Source of the DNA: Sindora glabra
Lineage: Eukaryota; Streptophyta; Magnoliopsida; Fabales; Fabaceae
DNA length: 64,000 bases
NCBI GenBank assembly: GCA_020226215.1
Contig: CM035227.1
Span: 108,979,732 to 109,043,731 of the forward strand
Direction of reading: 5' to 3'
Positions 50,678 through 63,239 of the stretch are shown here, piece after piece. The notes under the pieces were generated by a model, which saw only the letters and a list, made by a program, of their open reading frames with translations, was not told the origin of the DNA and ran no database searches. Made by a program: the position numbers and the translations under genes. The number at the start of each line of letters is the position of its first letter. The stretch's first letter is position 1.

Positions 50678-52708
50678 TATTACATCTTCCTCAGAGTTTC
50701 CATTATTTTAGAATTTTTATGATGTTATGAGAAAAATAATTAATAAATGTTAGCATATGAAAAATTTTGAAATAGAAGTTCTATGTGGAATGAATAAATT
50801 TTTATGAAGAGGCATTTAGGAAAATAGGATTAATTAGTTATTAAGAATAGAATAAAAATCTTGGAAAAATAAAAAATAAAATTGTTTAAGTGAGCTTGAA
50901 ATAGAAGACTTAAAAAGTTTAACTTAGGAAAAATGCATTAAGCAAAATAAATAAAAGATATAAATGGTTAACGATAAGGATGTGAATATAAAGGAGATTT
51001 AATGCAAGTGAATAAAAATGCCTTAGTACTTATTTAACCCCAAACTTCAGCCATATTTTTCATTTTCCTTTTCATTTTCCTAAAACCCTAACTTCCTGAC
51101 TACTCTTTTCTTTTTCTCCTTCTTTTCTTTTAAATTTCCTTTTCAATCAAGTAACTTGGAAGTAAATCTTTGTAAAATTCTTCACATTAATGATGTGAAG
51201 TCTCTTTAATAACTAGATTCCTCAATGTTTTCTTTGAATTTAAGAAGATTTAAGTGTTTAAATAAAAAGTGGGATAATGAACCTTAATGTGGAAATCTTG
51301 AAATTTGAGTAAATTAAGGCTAAGAGGTGATAATTCTAACCTTTTGAATCCTTCTTCACATTAAAGGAATGAACATTCTTGTCTAGCTTAAGAATTTAAG
51401 TGGCTTTCTTGGTTTTGTATGAGTTGTGTAGTTTTTATGATATATGTGCTGAGTGTATTGATTTGAAATATTAAATAAACAATGATGCAAATGGTATACA
51501 TATGGAACCTTTAATGTGTATATATGACTTAGTAAGGATTTGTTGAGTAATAAATAGCATTTATGGCATTATGAATAACAAAAATCAAGTTAGGAATTAT
51601 ATAAAATCTTAAGATAACGATTGACCATTGGTCTCTTGTTTCATACATTTGGTGCCATGATACTAATGTCATTTATTGTATATTGAATGAGATCATATTG
51701 ATTGAGTTTGATGTGTAACATGAAAGAGTAAATATGATGGGGCAATGTGAAAGTGTGATGAATTAGCAAATAATGAAATAATGTCAAAAGCTTGCATGCA
51801 CCTATTTTCACCAAATAACTATAATGTCAAAAAGCTATGAGTCTATCTTTACTAAAAGATAATGAAATTGTGTTAGAAGCCCACATAAGATTATCTACAC
51901 TAAATGGCTTTAGTGTCAGAAGTTTATAAGACTATTTTCATTAAAATTGAATTATGATAGGCGTGATACGATACATAATAATCAAACATCAGATTTAGTA
52001 ATAACCGGTGAAGAATGAAGATGACTAAAAGTCATAAGGACATTGACTCTTTTTATTTTGTTATTATATGTATGCATGACAAGATTGTGACATAAAGAAT
52101 ATATATGTTTGAGTGGTGATATAGATCAGTGTGATTGCTTAATAATGAATGTATGGTTTCTGATTAAAATTGTATTATGATATGTATGGTTAAATGTATA
52201 GGTTTATAAGTGGGTAAATTTGGTCCGTAAGTTTATGATTATTATTTATGTTTATTTATTCTAGAGTGTTCACTCATCAAGCTCCATACTTACCTTTTTG
52301 TGTGTTTTTCTTTTACAAATATCGAGTTAACTTTCCATCACTACCTCAAAGTTAAGCCCTTAGGAGATTATCCAATATAACTTAGGTAGCATTAAGCATT
52401 TTATTATAGTTAATTTTAGGTCTTCATCTATATAAGGTAAAAAAAGCATAGAGTGATTATACCTAGTTCTTTTAAGGCTAATTAGATTGACTTATCCTCA
52501 AGTTAATGGATTATAAGCAAGCTTAACTCCTTTTATAATTAACTTATATTTTGTTGAATGGAAATGTCTTTTTCCCCCTTTCATTGCATAGAAACCTTTC
52601 TTAAATCCATATGCATGCTTTAATTATGATAGAGTAGATTATAGATTAAATTGGTGGAAATCGGATAATGATTTTCATGTTGATCATGACTAGAGCTAGG
52701 TCATGACA
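50678..52708 (+). mobile_element. Third LTR (LTR C) of the Gypsy array
   Basis: It starts TATTACATCTTCCTCAG after the purine-rich stretch tattaaaaagaaagtac and ends GGTCATGACA. At 2031 bases it is the least interrupted copy and serves as the reference for reading insertions in LTRs A and B. The DNA to the right is unrelated minus-strand Copia sequence. The outer flanks (GTGAC at 30088, AATAT at 52709) do not match, so no target duplication of the whole array is visible. Confidence 0.78.
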
Positions 52709-52899
52709 AATATAAAATTATATGTATAATATGTTCAAGTAAACCATTTTCTCTTTTATGTTCTACATAAACATTTCTATAGTGTTCATATTATGGTCCA
52801 ACTTTAATATAAGAACATAAAATTTTTTATTCAACATAATATGCATTTGGATATAATGGAATAAAAACTAGAATGAACACTTCACAAAATTATACATTA

Positions 52900-53640
52900 T
52901 TGGCAAACTCGTGGCCAATACATGACCAATAAATTTACCATTATTAATTTTGAAATGATATGCTTAGTAGACACTTTCTTTTTATTAATCCTTCATGAAT
53001 AACAAGATATTTCAACTTTATATGCTTTGATTTGCTTGAGAACTTGTTGTTTTTAGAAAAGAAAACAATAGCAAAATTGTCATAAAACATTTTAATAGAT
53101 TGCTTTTCTCTAAACAATTCCTTTACGAACAAGTTTAGTAGTATAATGGTCAATATTTCCTTTAAAATCCTTTTTCATTTTGGATACTTATCTACATTAA
53201 ATTAGGATGACTTCATTAGGTTATATGATAATCCTAAACTTTATTACTATTCAACTTCCATCCATTTAATGGTCTCTTTACCTTTTATGATTTATGAAAA
53301 TGTCATTAGATAATTTTCAATTTCATGCTCCTTTAAGTACATAATGTAATCATTCGAAATCATTAACTTTCTTGATTTATTAGATTTCCTTAATGATTCA
53401 AAGTGATTCATGTTTTGCTTATCATGTGTACTTTCTTTTATGGAAAGCATAACAGTGTTAATGTTTTCCTTATGGTATGATATCTCACTATCTCTTTATG
53501 TTTATGATTCCTATTATCAACTTCATTTTTAAGGAACTTTGTCATAATAATTTTTATAATTATACTTTAATGGTTAGAATAATAAAATCTTAGACTTTTA
53601 AACCTTTCTAGATAATTACTAAACTTAGTACATATTCAAA
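52900..53640 (-). pseudogene. Internally deleted Copia pol remnant: integrase end, RT start, RNase H end
   Basis: Minus-strand readings give an integrase C-terminal LRFYYSNH piece (about 53600), a SNDYIMYLKEHE linker (about 53340), and then the start of RT as FKGNIDHYTTKLVRKGI (about 53170-53115). This passes almost directly into the RNase H end, KMFYDNFAIVFFSKNN and SKHIKLKYLVIHEGL (53095-52990). About two kilobases of RT and RNase H that normally separate these blocks are missing, and the frame shifts at the junction. The element is non-functional. Confidence 0.72.
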
Positions 53641-53860
53641 GCCACAAATTGAAGTCCAAACATCTAATATAATTTATGTTTTTTTTCCAAATATTAAAGT
53701 TGTAATCACTCAATTTAGAAATGTTAAATATGTGTGGAAAAAAGAACCCCAGAGTTACAGCTTACACAAAAATTGCCATATATTAGAAATCTTTATGTGA
53801 CAATTCCAAGAACAATTTAGTACATCATTATACAAATATTTTGGGTTAGATTAGACATGT

Positions 53861-55020
53861 AATAAACTTAATCTAAAAGTGATACATTTTATTCAGTTTG
53901 TACATTACAAGTGAGAATACTTTTATATACTTTTAGTATTATCCATAATGTTTTATACCTATAGATGTAAAATAACTTAAATTTTTGTAAGATGACTATA
54001 AAAATAATTATACCTTTGGGTATTAAATTATTTTAATAGTCATAACCTTTATTATTTGTGTAACTAAATAATTTTATAATGTTATATAATTTGATCCATT
54101 TTGGTAAGATTTAAACAATAGATGTGACAAGCAATAAATTTAATCTAAAAGTGATAATATTTATTCAATTTTAGCTCATGTATTGTTTTACATATTTGGA
54201 TATAAAATAACATAAATTTCTAGAACATGACTATAAAAATAATTATATCTTTAGATATAAAATTATTTTAATAATCACAACCTTTATAATGTTATATGAT
54301 TTGATGCAATTCAATTATTATAAAACTAACCACTAAATCTAAAACATTGCACAAATCTGAATGTTAAGTTTCTTAAATTGATTTTAAACACAATTTATAT
54401 GAGATGATAAAAACCTTTAGGTATATAACAACTTAAATTTATATGACCATAACCAAAAACACATTTAAGCATAAAATTGTTTTTACAATCACAATTTTAA
54501 TAATTTGTGTAAAAATTATTTTTTCATAGTGTTGTATAATTTAGATCACTTTAGTGAATGCTAAATTAACCAATAGTATATTAACATCATGTTACACAAA
54601 TAGGATTTTATACAAGGTATAAAAATTACTTCTATAATTTGTACAAAAAAAATCATATTGCCACATAAACTAGATTACTTTGATAAAACCAAATTGACCA
54701 ATAGTATATTTCTATCATGTTATGTAAATAAGATTGTATGCAAGGTGAAAAATTAATTCAATAATTTATGCAAAAATAAACTTTCTTATTGTCATATGAT
54801 TTGGATCATTTTAGTGAAACTAAATCAACTAATAGTATATTTGCATCATGTTGTACAAATAAGATTTTTTGCAAGGTTAAAAAAAACTTCTATAATTTGT
54901 GAAAAAATTGACTTTCATATTCTTATATAATTTAGATCACTTTGGTGAAACCAAATTAACCAATAGTCACCATGATATTATATATCATATGATTTGGATC
55001 ACTTTAGTGAAACCAACGGC
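53861..55020. repeat. Decayed tandem repeat field with ~130-bp and ~270-bp periods
   Basis: In the right half, units start with ataatttgt/ataatttat at 54500, 54634, 54761 and 54892 (spacings 134, 127 and 131). Each contains tttagatcactttagtgaa and ccaatagtatatt landmarks. In the left half, a larger unit beginning aataaacttaatctaaaagt (53861) recurs at about 54131, and includes atgactataaaaataattat both times; a third, weaker copy follows near 54400. The field is non-coding and AT-rich. Confidence 0.75.
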
Positions 55021-55099
55021 TAATAATAACCATAATATCATATAAATAAACTTTAATGGAATTATGAATATAAGCCAAAACTAGCTTTATAGTGCGCAT

Positions 55100-56581
55100 T
55101 GTTTCACACTAAAAATTAATACTAAATTTACTCTAACATGTAGATGGGGTGAGTTCATGTCAAATCTAAGGGAATAGAAGTCAATTAGTGAAAACAAAAT
55201 GTAAAAATAAGGGATTTTTAATAACAATTTAAATGAAATAATAAAAAGAAAATCAAAGCAGAATATAATAGAATATAAAAGCTTAGTCTATGGAATATCA
55301 CATTGCAATTTATAAATTTATTATCGATCCCTAACAAAATTCGTAATTGATTGAAGTACTTAACTAAAAATTATCTCAATACTAGTAGTAATCATTAAAA
55401 GTTCCTAACGATAATTAATTCAGAATAAACACTTAAATTAACCTCTCACTATTGATTTCAATTCAAGATGCGCCTAAATTTCATTAGTAATAGCATTCAA
55501 CATCAAGAATAAAGTTAGGGCAAAGTTAACAATTTTGCACATGAAAATTACTAATTTATCTTTTACTTTTCTTAGGCAACTAATGATTTGCCCACATGTC
55601 AAATCACTAAAGACTAATTGCTACTAATTACAATCAATCACAACTAACCTACATTCTTGAATTTATGGCAATTAATGGTTTAGCTATAATCTACAATAGA
55701 TAATTAACTAACTAATCGTAATTAGCAAATTATCAAAGCAGTCATTCACAACAAGAGTAGAAAAGTAAGAGATAATTAAATCAAAAGTGAAATTAAGAGA
55801 AAGGTATCAAAATTAAACCATTAGAATGTTAATCGTTCAAATTGATGTAGAAAATTTGCCACTTATGTCGGAATACAAAAAAGGTAGAAGAAGAAGAATT
55901 GTTGTCTAGAGTTTTATGATTTGCCTCTGAAGGCACAAAACCCTTAGATCTAATCTCATAAATTATAAAACCTAATAGCCTAAGTAAATATACCTGTTAG
56001 GATTACAAATAATGGGGTTTTGCTAATTTTAGGAGCCTATAACCTTATTTACAAATTAAATTATTTAGAGTGTTTTATTGTAGCAATTTTTGTCACTTAG
56101 CTTCCAACCTAATTTTGACCATTAAAATGACATAATTTCACTAAACCGCAAACATGAAAGTTATTAGGCTAGGTCTTAAGCAACTTTGAGTACTATTTTC
56201 ACCTTAATTGAACATATGGAGCTCTAAATATAGCTTAAAAAGTGAGATCGGTCCAATTTGGATAAAAATAGAGTGTTAATTTTATAATTATTTTTAACTT
56301 TCTAAACATTTGAATGAGCTTTAACCAAAATACAAAAGTTTTTAAGCTTCCTCCAAAATTTTCAATAATGAAAATATCAACTAATTTCAATATCCAAAAC
56401 TTAAGTTATAGCTAAAAATATAAAATAGTATTAAAAACTTGGCAATAATTGAGCAATGTAAAAATATTAGAAAATCATTACCTAATCAAATAACAAGACC
56501 AATTATATAAAATTAAATATATGTCAAACATTGATAAATATAAAATAGAAGAAAATAATACAGACAAATTCTTACACATCA
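55100..56581 (-). mobile_element. Minus-strand LTR (family L4, related to L1)
   Basis: On the minus strand it starts TGATGTGTAAGAATTTG at 56581, matching the L1 start at 34561, and ends near TTAGTGTGAAACA at 55100. Its middle (cttttcttaggcaactaatga ... tagctataatctac, 55566-55700) aligns with 58215-58325 in the next LTR. It appears to have inserted exactly beside the Copia primer-binding site at 56582. Non-coding. Confidence 0.6.
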
Positions 56582-57575
56582 CTCTAATACCAAATGTTAG
56601 AAAATTTTGAGAATATATCCCTGGATCTTAAACATGTTATAATTCACAAAATTCTGTTAAACAATTATAAAATTATGTGGCAGTAGAGCAAGTAATTAGC
56701 TTAATATTACCTCATCTTTGGACCATATATTAAGAAGATATGCCTTTCACCATAAGGATTAAGACTTTGGAACAAACTTGTAAAGAATACAAAAAAGAAT
56801 AAGGTTAGCATGAGATTAACACCTTAATCTTCTCTCTCCTTTCTCTCGTTATTACTCTAATACTAGTATTAGGTGTTGGGAACCTCTTTAATCTTGCTTA
56901 TGTCCAACTTATAGTGAAAATGGTGGTGAATGGAGAGAGGAATGAAAAGCTCTTTATATAAATTTTCAAATGACTCAACCTATCAAAGAGTCAAAGCTTT
57001 TCAACTTCCTTTTTAAATCAAGAAACCCTATTTTGTTATTTCAAGTAACCTTTCAAGTGACAAAATTACTTAATTCTCTTACAAGAGAAATATAAAGAAC
57101 ACCTATTAACTTTAGTTAATGAGCATCAAGGGAATTATATAATTATAATTATGATTATTAAGTAAATTAATAAGTAACTCAATATACTTAATATGTAGTG
57201 ATTGATAAGATTTAATCATATGCTTAATAGGATTCAATCCCATATTTAATAGGATTTAACTACATATTCAATAGGATTTACTTATATAATTAATAGAATT
57301 TAACTTTATAATTAATAAGATTTAACCACAATTTTAATAAGTAGTTTTTACAATAATTAATAGGAATTAGCTCTAAGTATGACACTCTTTTATATGGCCT
57401 TAAAGGCTTCAAATTCTTACATCTTCATCATGGATGGATTGATTATTTCTTGCTTAACAATCAGTAGCCCATGCAAAAGAAGAAAGCAACTCATTTCTAT
57501 TTAGAAGGTTATCTATAGTATTAGAAAATTTATAATTTACCTATGCCAAAATGTTTACAACTAAAAGAGCTAACA
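56582..57575 (-). mobile_element. Minus-strand Copia LTR with primer-binding site
   Basis: Plus-strand text caaatgttag at 56591-56600 reads on the minus strand as LTR end ...CTAACA followed by TTTGGTATTAGAGT (56594-56581), a near-perfect initiator-Met PBS. The opposite end carries CTAACA on the plus strand (57570-57575), so the LTR runs TGTTAG...CTAACA over 981 bases. A minus-strand TATA box, TTTATATAAAGAGC, lies at 56949-56962. It could be the 5' LTR of the Copia remnant at 52900-53640, which has the same orientation. Confidence 0.65.
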
Positions 57576-57649
57576 ATGTATCAAAGAGCTTTATAAAAGC
57601 ATTTATGGGGATCATCTTATTAGTACAAGCTTGTCCAACAAAGCTCTAA

Positions 57650-59323
57650 AAGTTGACTATTTTTCATTGGCCTTGAAGGAGGATTGATATTGGTTGAATT
57701 CACCTAAAATAATAAAATATTATTCTCATAAGAATACATAGTATTAATGAGTTTAAGTTAAACTTAAGAGATCCATTTGAAAAAGGAAGGAATGTAAAAT
57801 AAAAATGGCTTTTCAAATTAAATTGCAACATAGAAAAGGTATAAAATAAGCAAGAGGAAAAGGTATAAAACAAGCAAGAGTAACTGCCAAAATAGGATTT
57901 AAATATTAGAAAATCATGGAAATAGCTCTCATTTAAAATATTCATGCCTTCAAATTATTAACTAATCATTAATGTTCACTAATTCAACCTTAAGTTGATT
58001 GCTTAGCTCAAAATTATTCGAATGCTAAACAATTCATATGTTTTCCTAAATTAATTAATTCAAGCTATAGACTTAAATTAATTTTTTATTATCAATTGAC
58101 TCAATATTTATGAAATTTTTAACTAACTTAATAATATTATTAAAAGCAATAACTCATGAATAGGCTAAAAATGAATTATAGTTTATTATGAATAAATTAT
58201 CTATTTCATTTTCTATTTCTCTTAGGCAAATAATGAATATTATAAATAAACATTAATAACTAATTGCTACACAGGTAATAGCCCATCATAATTATAGATC
58301 AATATACATTGTTTAGCTATAAATTAAACCAAATAATTAACTAATTAACCATTATTAGATAATTACCTTATACAATCATGAATATAAAGATAACAAAGAA
58401 ATAGAAGATAATCAAATAAGAATGCATTAACAAAAACTTGTCTCACAACCAAACAACTTTAAGTAGAAAAACCTTTAAATTAAAAATGAGAATTTACCAC
58501 TAATAACTTACAAAAGACAAAAATAAGATGAAGAAAAGGGAGCAATGAATTTCATAATCCTTAGTACTCTACTATGGATTCCTATTTATAATAGATACAA
58601 AGGAGGCTAATCTTAATCACAATATGAATCACAAATCAATTATAAATCTTGTTTATATTCTACTAATTAATCTTTTATTTTGATTTGGAGACTAATAATG
58701 ACTTGATTGTAGCTTAAATTAGGTTTTTTCAACATTCTTTCCAATGGTTTAGGCGTTGCACAATTTGAAGGACCAAAGCTCAAATTATAACCTAAAAACT
58801 AAATGGGCCTAGTATAGTTTAAACATAGAATTCAACTTTTTAACTTGTTTTTTTATTCAAAATAACTTAATTTCACATAGGCTAATTCATAAAAGTTGTA
58901 AGTATGGGTTTTAGCAAACAAATAGGCTTAAATTCACACAAATTAAAGGCCTATAGCTTTAAATCTACCAAAATAATTGAAACTTATTTTGTTGAGACAA
59001 CAACAAAGGAAGAATTTTATCCAACATGTTAGATAGTTTAAGGCATCCAAATGTCAAACTTGGAACTTGATGTCTCCTAAATAATTATAGGACTTTTTCT
59101 TAACTTTCCAATGATATAAAGGTCATTTGAACTAGACTTCTAAAACCCTTGATATCACCAAATTATTATAACAACCTTAAATTGTCTGATTTAACTAAAT
59201 TAACTCTTTATATTAAAAAATGAAAAATTCATAAAATAATTTATAAATTACTTAATTAAGCATATTAATATAGTAAAAGGATAAATATAGGAGAAAAATA
59301 AATAACTAATAAATCACTCATCA
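57650..59323 (-). mobile_element. Second minus-strand L4-type LTR
   Basis: It starts on the minus strand at 59323 with TGATGAGTGATTTATTAG. Several segments align with the LTR at 55100-56581, best around 58215-58380. The left boundary is approximate. The Phe-rich 81-codon frame at 57700-57945 has no recognisable domain and spans a short duplicated segment (ggtataaaa.aagcaagag, twice at 57838-57881). Confidence 0.5.
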
Positions 59324-60208
59324 AGGATGTACTGGAACTAGTTAAAAAGTGTGATCAATTCAAATAATACTCCTTTGTTGTTCATTAGCCTTCAGAAAAC
59401 ACAAACACCCATTTAATTTTCTTAGCCTTTTGAATAATGTGAGGGAGGGCTATACTTTTTAGAACCATTTCCAATTCATGTTTTTGGAAAAGACCTAAAC
59501 AAAATACTTATTCTATTTTTGCTACTTCTTATTTAAGAATATTATAAACCTATTTCCAACTTTTCTTCATTAAGACATGAATAAAGAAGGATAGCCATGA
59601 ACATTATATTTTGCCCTAGTCACATTTATAAATATTTGAAAAATATAAAAATAAACAAAAGTATAAAATGTGCATTTTACTTGGTTTTCAAAATAAAATA
59701 TTTGGATAAATTAATAGCAATATCATTTCTTTTTTTATTAATTATAGTTTATAATTTGTTATTATAATAAATCATTATTTTAGTTAAATTAAATATGTCT
59801 AAAAATAAAAAATTAAAATATTCCACTCTTGTTTATTAGTTATCAATTTGTTACATTATTATTTCCTTTAATTAAAAATAAGATCTATTTTATTTACATT
59901 TTTGGTTTTTAATTAAACAATATTTGTGATTTGTGTTGCACTTTCTTTGAAGGTGTTGTCACGTGATGCAATCAATAGCCTTAAATGCTACATCTTTGCT
60001 TATGATTTTTTTTTTTGTATACAATCAAGATTTTCCCACACCTTTTTTTCAAGTATACATGAGATTAAATCCTATTCGGTGTAGGAGCAATAAACAATAA
60101 AACCCTTGAGGAATTAAATGTGGAAAATATTTTTAGGCTAAATGTTTAATTAAATTAGAAAATGAACTTATTATTTTTGTTTAGGTTTAATTATATTACA
60201 TCAAATAT
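59324..60208. other. AT-rich spacer, nothing recognised
   Basis: No gene, repeat boundary or RNA gene was seen. Confidence 0.4.
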
Positions 60209-61438
60209 TGTAAAGCCCATTATTTTATTAGAAGTCTTTAGGCTAACACTCTTCATTTACTATTTAAGCCCAATATGACTTTGTCCATTTAAATGTATCT
60301 AGAATGGTAAAAATAGTTTTATTATTGAATTTATTTTGAAAATAACAAAATCTTATTCACTAAAAAATGATCCTATGGCTAATAATTGAAATTTAATTTC
60401 AATCATTGGATCAAATCCTAAAAGGAAATTTCAAAATGAGAAGTAAGAAATTCAAATGCCTAAAAGGGAAATTCAAATTTAAATATTTCTTATATATGAT
60501 TAATTAATAAATATAATATTTCTTTGTCCAAAAGTTTCACCTAACATGCTAAGGAGGTAAAAAAACTAGTCCTATTTAATTCAAAGTCAAATATTTAGCA
60601 TCTTAAAAGGCAAAGGAAGCTTATTAGATAAGTTTACTTAGAGTTTAAGACAATTTTCAACTATAAATAGGCTTTACTTCATTTAAAGAACATACACCAA
60701 ACCATTAAATTATAACTTGCAAATTATATTCTTTTTCTCCTAATAGCCAGAACTCTTGCATTATTTCTCGATCTGAAACTTGCAAATCTATTCCAAGAGT
60801 GCTTTAGAGAAAATTTATAAAATCTCTTAGTGAGAGTGCGAGAAAATTTTTGTGAACTAGTTGAAATCTTAGTATAGGTTAGCATATCTTGTAAAGTTAG
60901 ATGGCCTTGAAATCCTAGTAGATTTTGATATATCTTGTAAAATTAGGTGGGTTTAAAATCCCAATTTAGATTTTAAAAATCTCACAAATCTAGGTGGCTT
61001 GGAAATCTTAGTAAAGATTAGGTGAATCTCATAAATCTAGATGTTAAAAGTTGTCATAAAAATAGTGGATACCTTAAGTGAAGCTTGATAACTTGAGAAG
61101 AAAGGAGTAGACCTATAAAGCATTCCTTTTGAACCATTAAACCTTTATAAAAATTCTTATTGTCATTCTTCTTCCTTAACTCTATTATTCTCGTTCTTTC
61201 TTTCAAAAAGGCTTTTACATGATTTTTCATACTAAGTTTTTTTGGAATAAATTATTTTTAACATTCTTTTAAGATATTTATAATTTTTTTTAAAATTATC
61301 TCATATTTTTAAAATTACATATTTATCAAAAAAAATTTAATTTTCTTTTTATGGTTTTATACACATTTTTACATACATTTTTAATCGTTAATTTTTGTTA
61401 AAGCCAATTCACCCTTTCTTAACCTATAAGATTTATCA
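60209..61438 (+). mobile_element. 5' LTR of the right-hand Copia element
   Basis: The right end is fixed by the PBS that follows: ...tttatca ends at 61438. A TATA box (60662-60670) and a leader with repeated 'atcttgtaaa(g/a)ttag' and 'aggtgg' text look like the R-U5 part of plant Copia LTRs. The left end is placed at TGTAAAGCCC (60209) tentatively, because the second LTR lies outside the window and no comparison is possible. Confidence 0.6.
60662..60670 (+). promoter_or_regulatory. Likely TATA box of the Copia LTR promoter
   Basis: TATAAATAG lies about 780 bases before the LTR end, the arrangement expected for a U3 promoter that drives the element's genomic RNA. Confidence 0.55.
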
Positions 61439-61439
61439 A

Positions 61440-61452
61440 TTGGTATATGAAC
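61440..61452 (+). other. Primer-binding site of the Copia element
   Basis: ttggtatatgaac directly follows the LTR and matches TTGGTATCAGAGC at 10 of 13 positions. Confidence 0.7.
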
Positions 61453-61507
61453 TTGGTCTGATCACTTTAAAGTCTTACAACTTTATAGGTTAAAAATCTT
61501 GTAAGTA

Positions 61508-63206
61508 ATGGAACTTTTTAGTCGAAATCATAAATCAAAAGGACATTCCACAATTGGATCACTACTATTTAATGGATCAAACTATGATTATTGAAAATTT
61601 AAAATGATGATCTATATAAAAACCTATTGATATTGAAGTATGGAAGCTCATCTAAGAAGTTTATGAACCACCTACAAAAGTTAAAGGAGAAATAAAAATG
61701 CTAGAGGTAGAAAAAGAATTGATAAACGTTGATTACAAAACGGAAGTAACTCATGTCAAAGTTATAAATGTTATTATATGTGCTGTAACTCCTAATGAAT
61801 TTAAAAAAATTTCTAATTATTAAAGCTATATGGGATAAGCTTGAAATAATCTACAAAGGTACTAATCAAGTAAAAGAATTTAGGATAAATGTACTTGTAC
61901 AGGATTATCAAATATTTAGAATGAAAGAAAATGAAAAGATAAAACTAATGTTTGAAAGGCTCTAATTCATCATTAATGATTTTCATGCTCTAGAAAGATT
62001 CATTGACAATAGAGAACTAGTGATAGAAATACTAAAAACTCTCATAAACATATGATAGTTAAAAATAGATGCCATACAAGAAGGAAACAATCTTTCTACT
62101 TTGACATATGATAAACTAAGAGGAACACTCTTAGCATGTGAAAAAATATATATGAGAGATAGTTAAGAAAAGAAAAAGAAAATAATAGCCTTCAAAGCAT
62201 CCTTCAAAAACAGTAGTGAAGAAGAAGATGATCTTCATCAAGAAATAAATAAAGAAGAAGAATTGGCAATGTTAGCTAGCTGCTTCTTTAGAAAATATAA
62301 GAACAACAATGGATTCAAACCTAGAACTCTTCAAAAGAAAGAACAAAATGAATCTAAAAATTAACCAATTATGTGCTTTGAATGTAAAAAATTAAAACAT
62401 AAGGAAAATAAATGTCCTTGGTTGAATAAGAAATTCCAAAAAAGACTAACAAAAAAGAAAGTTATGATAACAACATGGGATGATAAAGATGTATCATCCA
62501 AAGATAACATCGCTAACTTCTCCTTCATGGTTAAAAACTAAGATGACAATAAGGTGAGTGATGATGAACTTGATTCTCTTTTGTCCTATGATAGATTAAT
62601 GGAAGATTTTTATAAAGTTTTAACAAAATATTTCTCTTTAGAAAAACAAAATAAACATTTGGTAAAAGAATTGAAAAAAGAAAAATTAGTTTCAAACTCT
62701 CTTAAAAATGAAAGTATAATTTTAAAAAGGGATTTGAAAATTTTGAAAAATGAAAAATAAAAATTTCAAGTCATTGAAGGAAGAAAATCAAATTCATGAA
62801 GATAATTTTAAAACTTTAGAAGAGGATGAACAAACCTTGCTTGAAGAAAAAGAATCTTCAAAAAGAGAAAACAAAGTTTTAATTGACAATATTAGAACTT
62901 TACAAATAAAAAATAATAACATAAAATCTAAGTTGAAGTATTAATCTTCTAATTTAAAAAAAATCATTATTTAAAAAGGGCAGTAAATACTTTAATAAAA
63001 GATATTGCAAACTTTGTCAAAGAAAAAAAAAACTTGGATACCTTTTTAGGTATTGAAGAATTTTTTTTAAAAAAGGAAGGATTGGGATATCTTTATTTAC
63101 ATTGTGACAAATATTATAAAACATTTTTATGAAAGCTTCTCATTTATCAAATCCTTATATTACTTGTAATTATTATGATGACAAAGGGCATGTTGCTATA
63201 TCATGT
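61508..63206 (+). pseudogene. Copia gag with two zinc knuckles and a coiled-coil segment, broken
   Basis: The ATG at 61508 opens MELFSRNHKSKGHST, then the typical gag start LLFNGSNYDY, where the next Trp is a stop. After a frameshift, the UBN2-like gag is readable: VKVINVIICAVTPNEFKKI, IWDKLEIIYKGTNQVKEF-like and MFERL segments. An intact CX2CX4HX4C zinc knuckle (CFECKKLKHKENKC) is at 62374-62415. A Lys/Glu-rich, probable coiled-coil stretch follows (62554-62944), split by a stop at 62758 and a frame change. A second knuckle, CNYYDDKGHVAISC, lies at 63165-63206, with Tyr in place of the second Cys. Gag packages the RNA into virus-like particles in the cytoplasm. Several stops make this copy defective. 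Confidence 0.82.
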
Positions 63207-63239
63207 TATTTGATAAATATATAAGAAAAAATCAAAATT

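Noticed and set aside
53861..55020. Possible CRISPR-like array
   Set aside because: Units are 130-270 bp, degenerate, and lack short identical repeats with unique spacers; the context is a plant nuclear genome.
62554..62944. Two Lys/Glu-rich frames as independent small coiled-coil proteins
   Set aside because: They fall between the zinc knuckle and protease of a Copia polyprotein and are parts of its broken gag.
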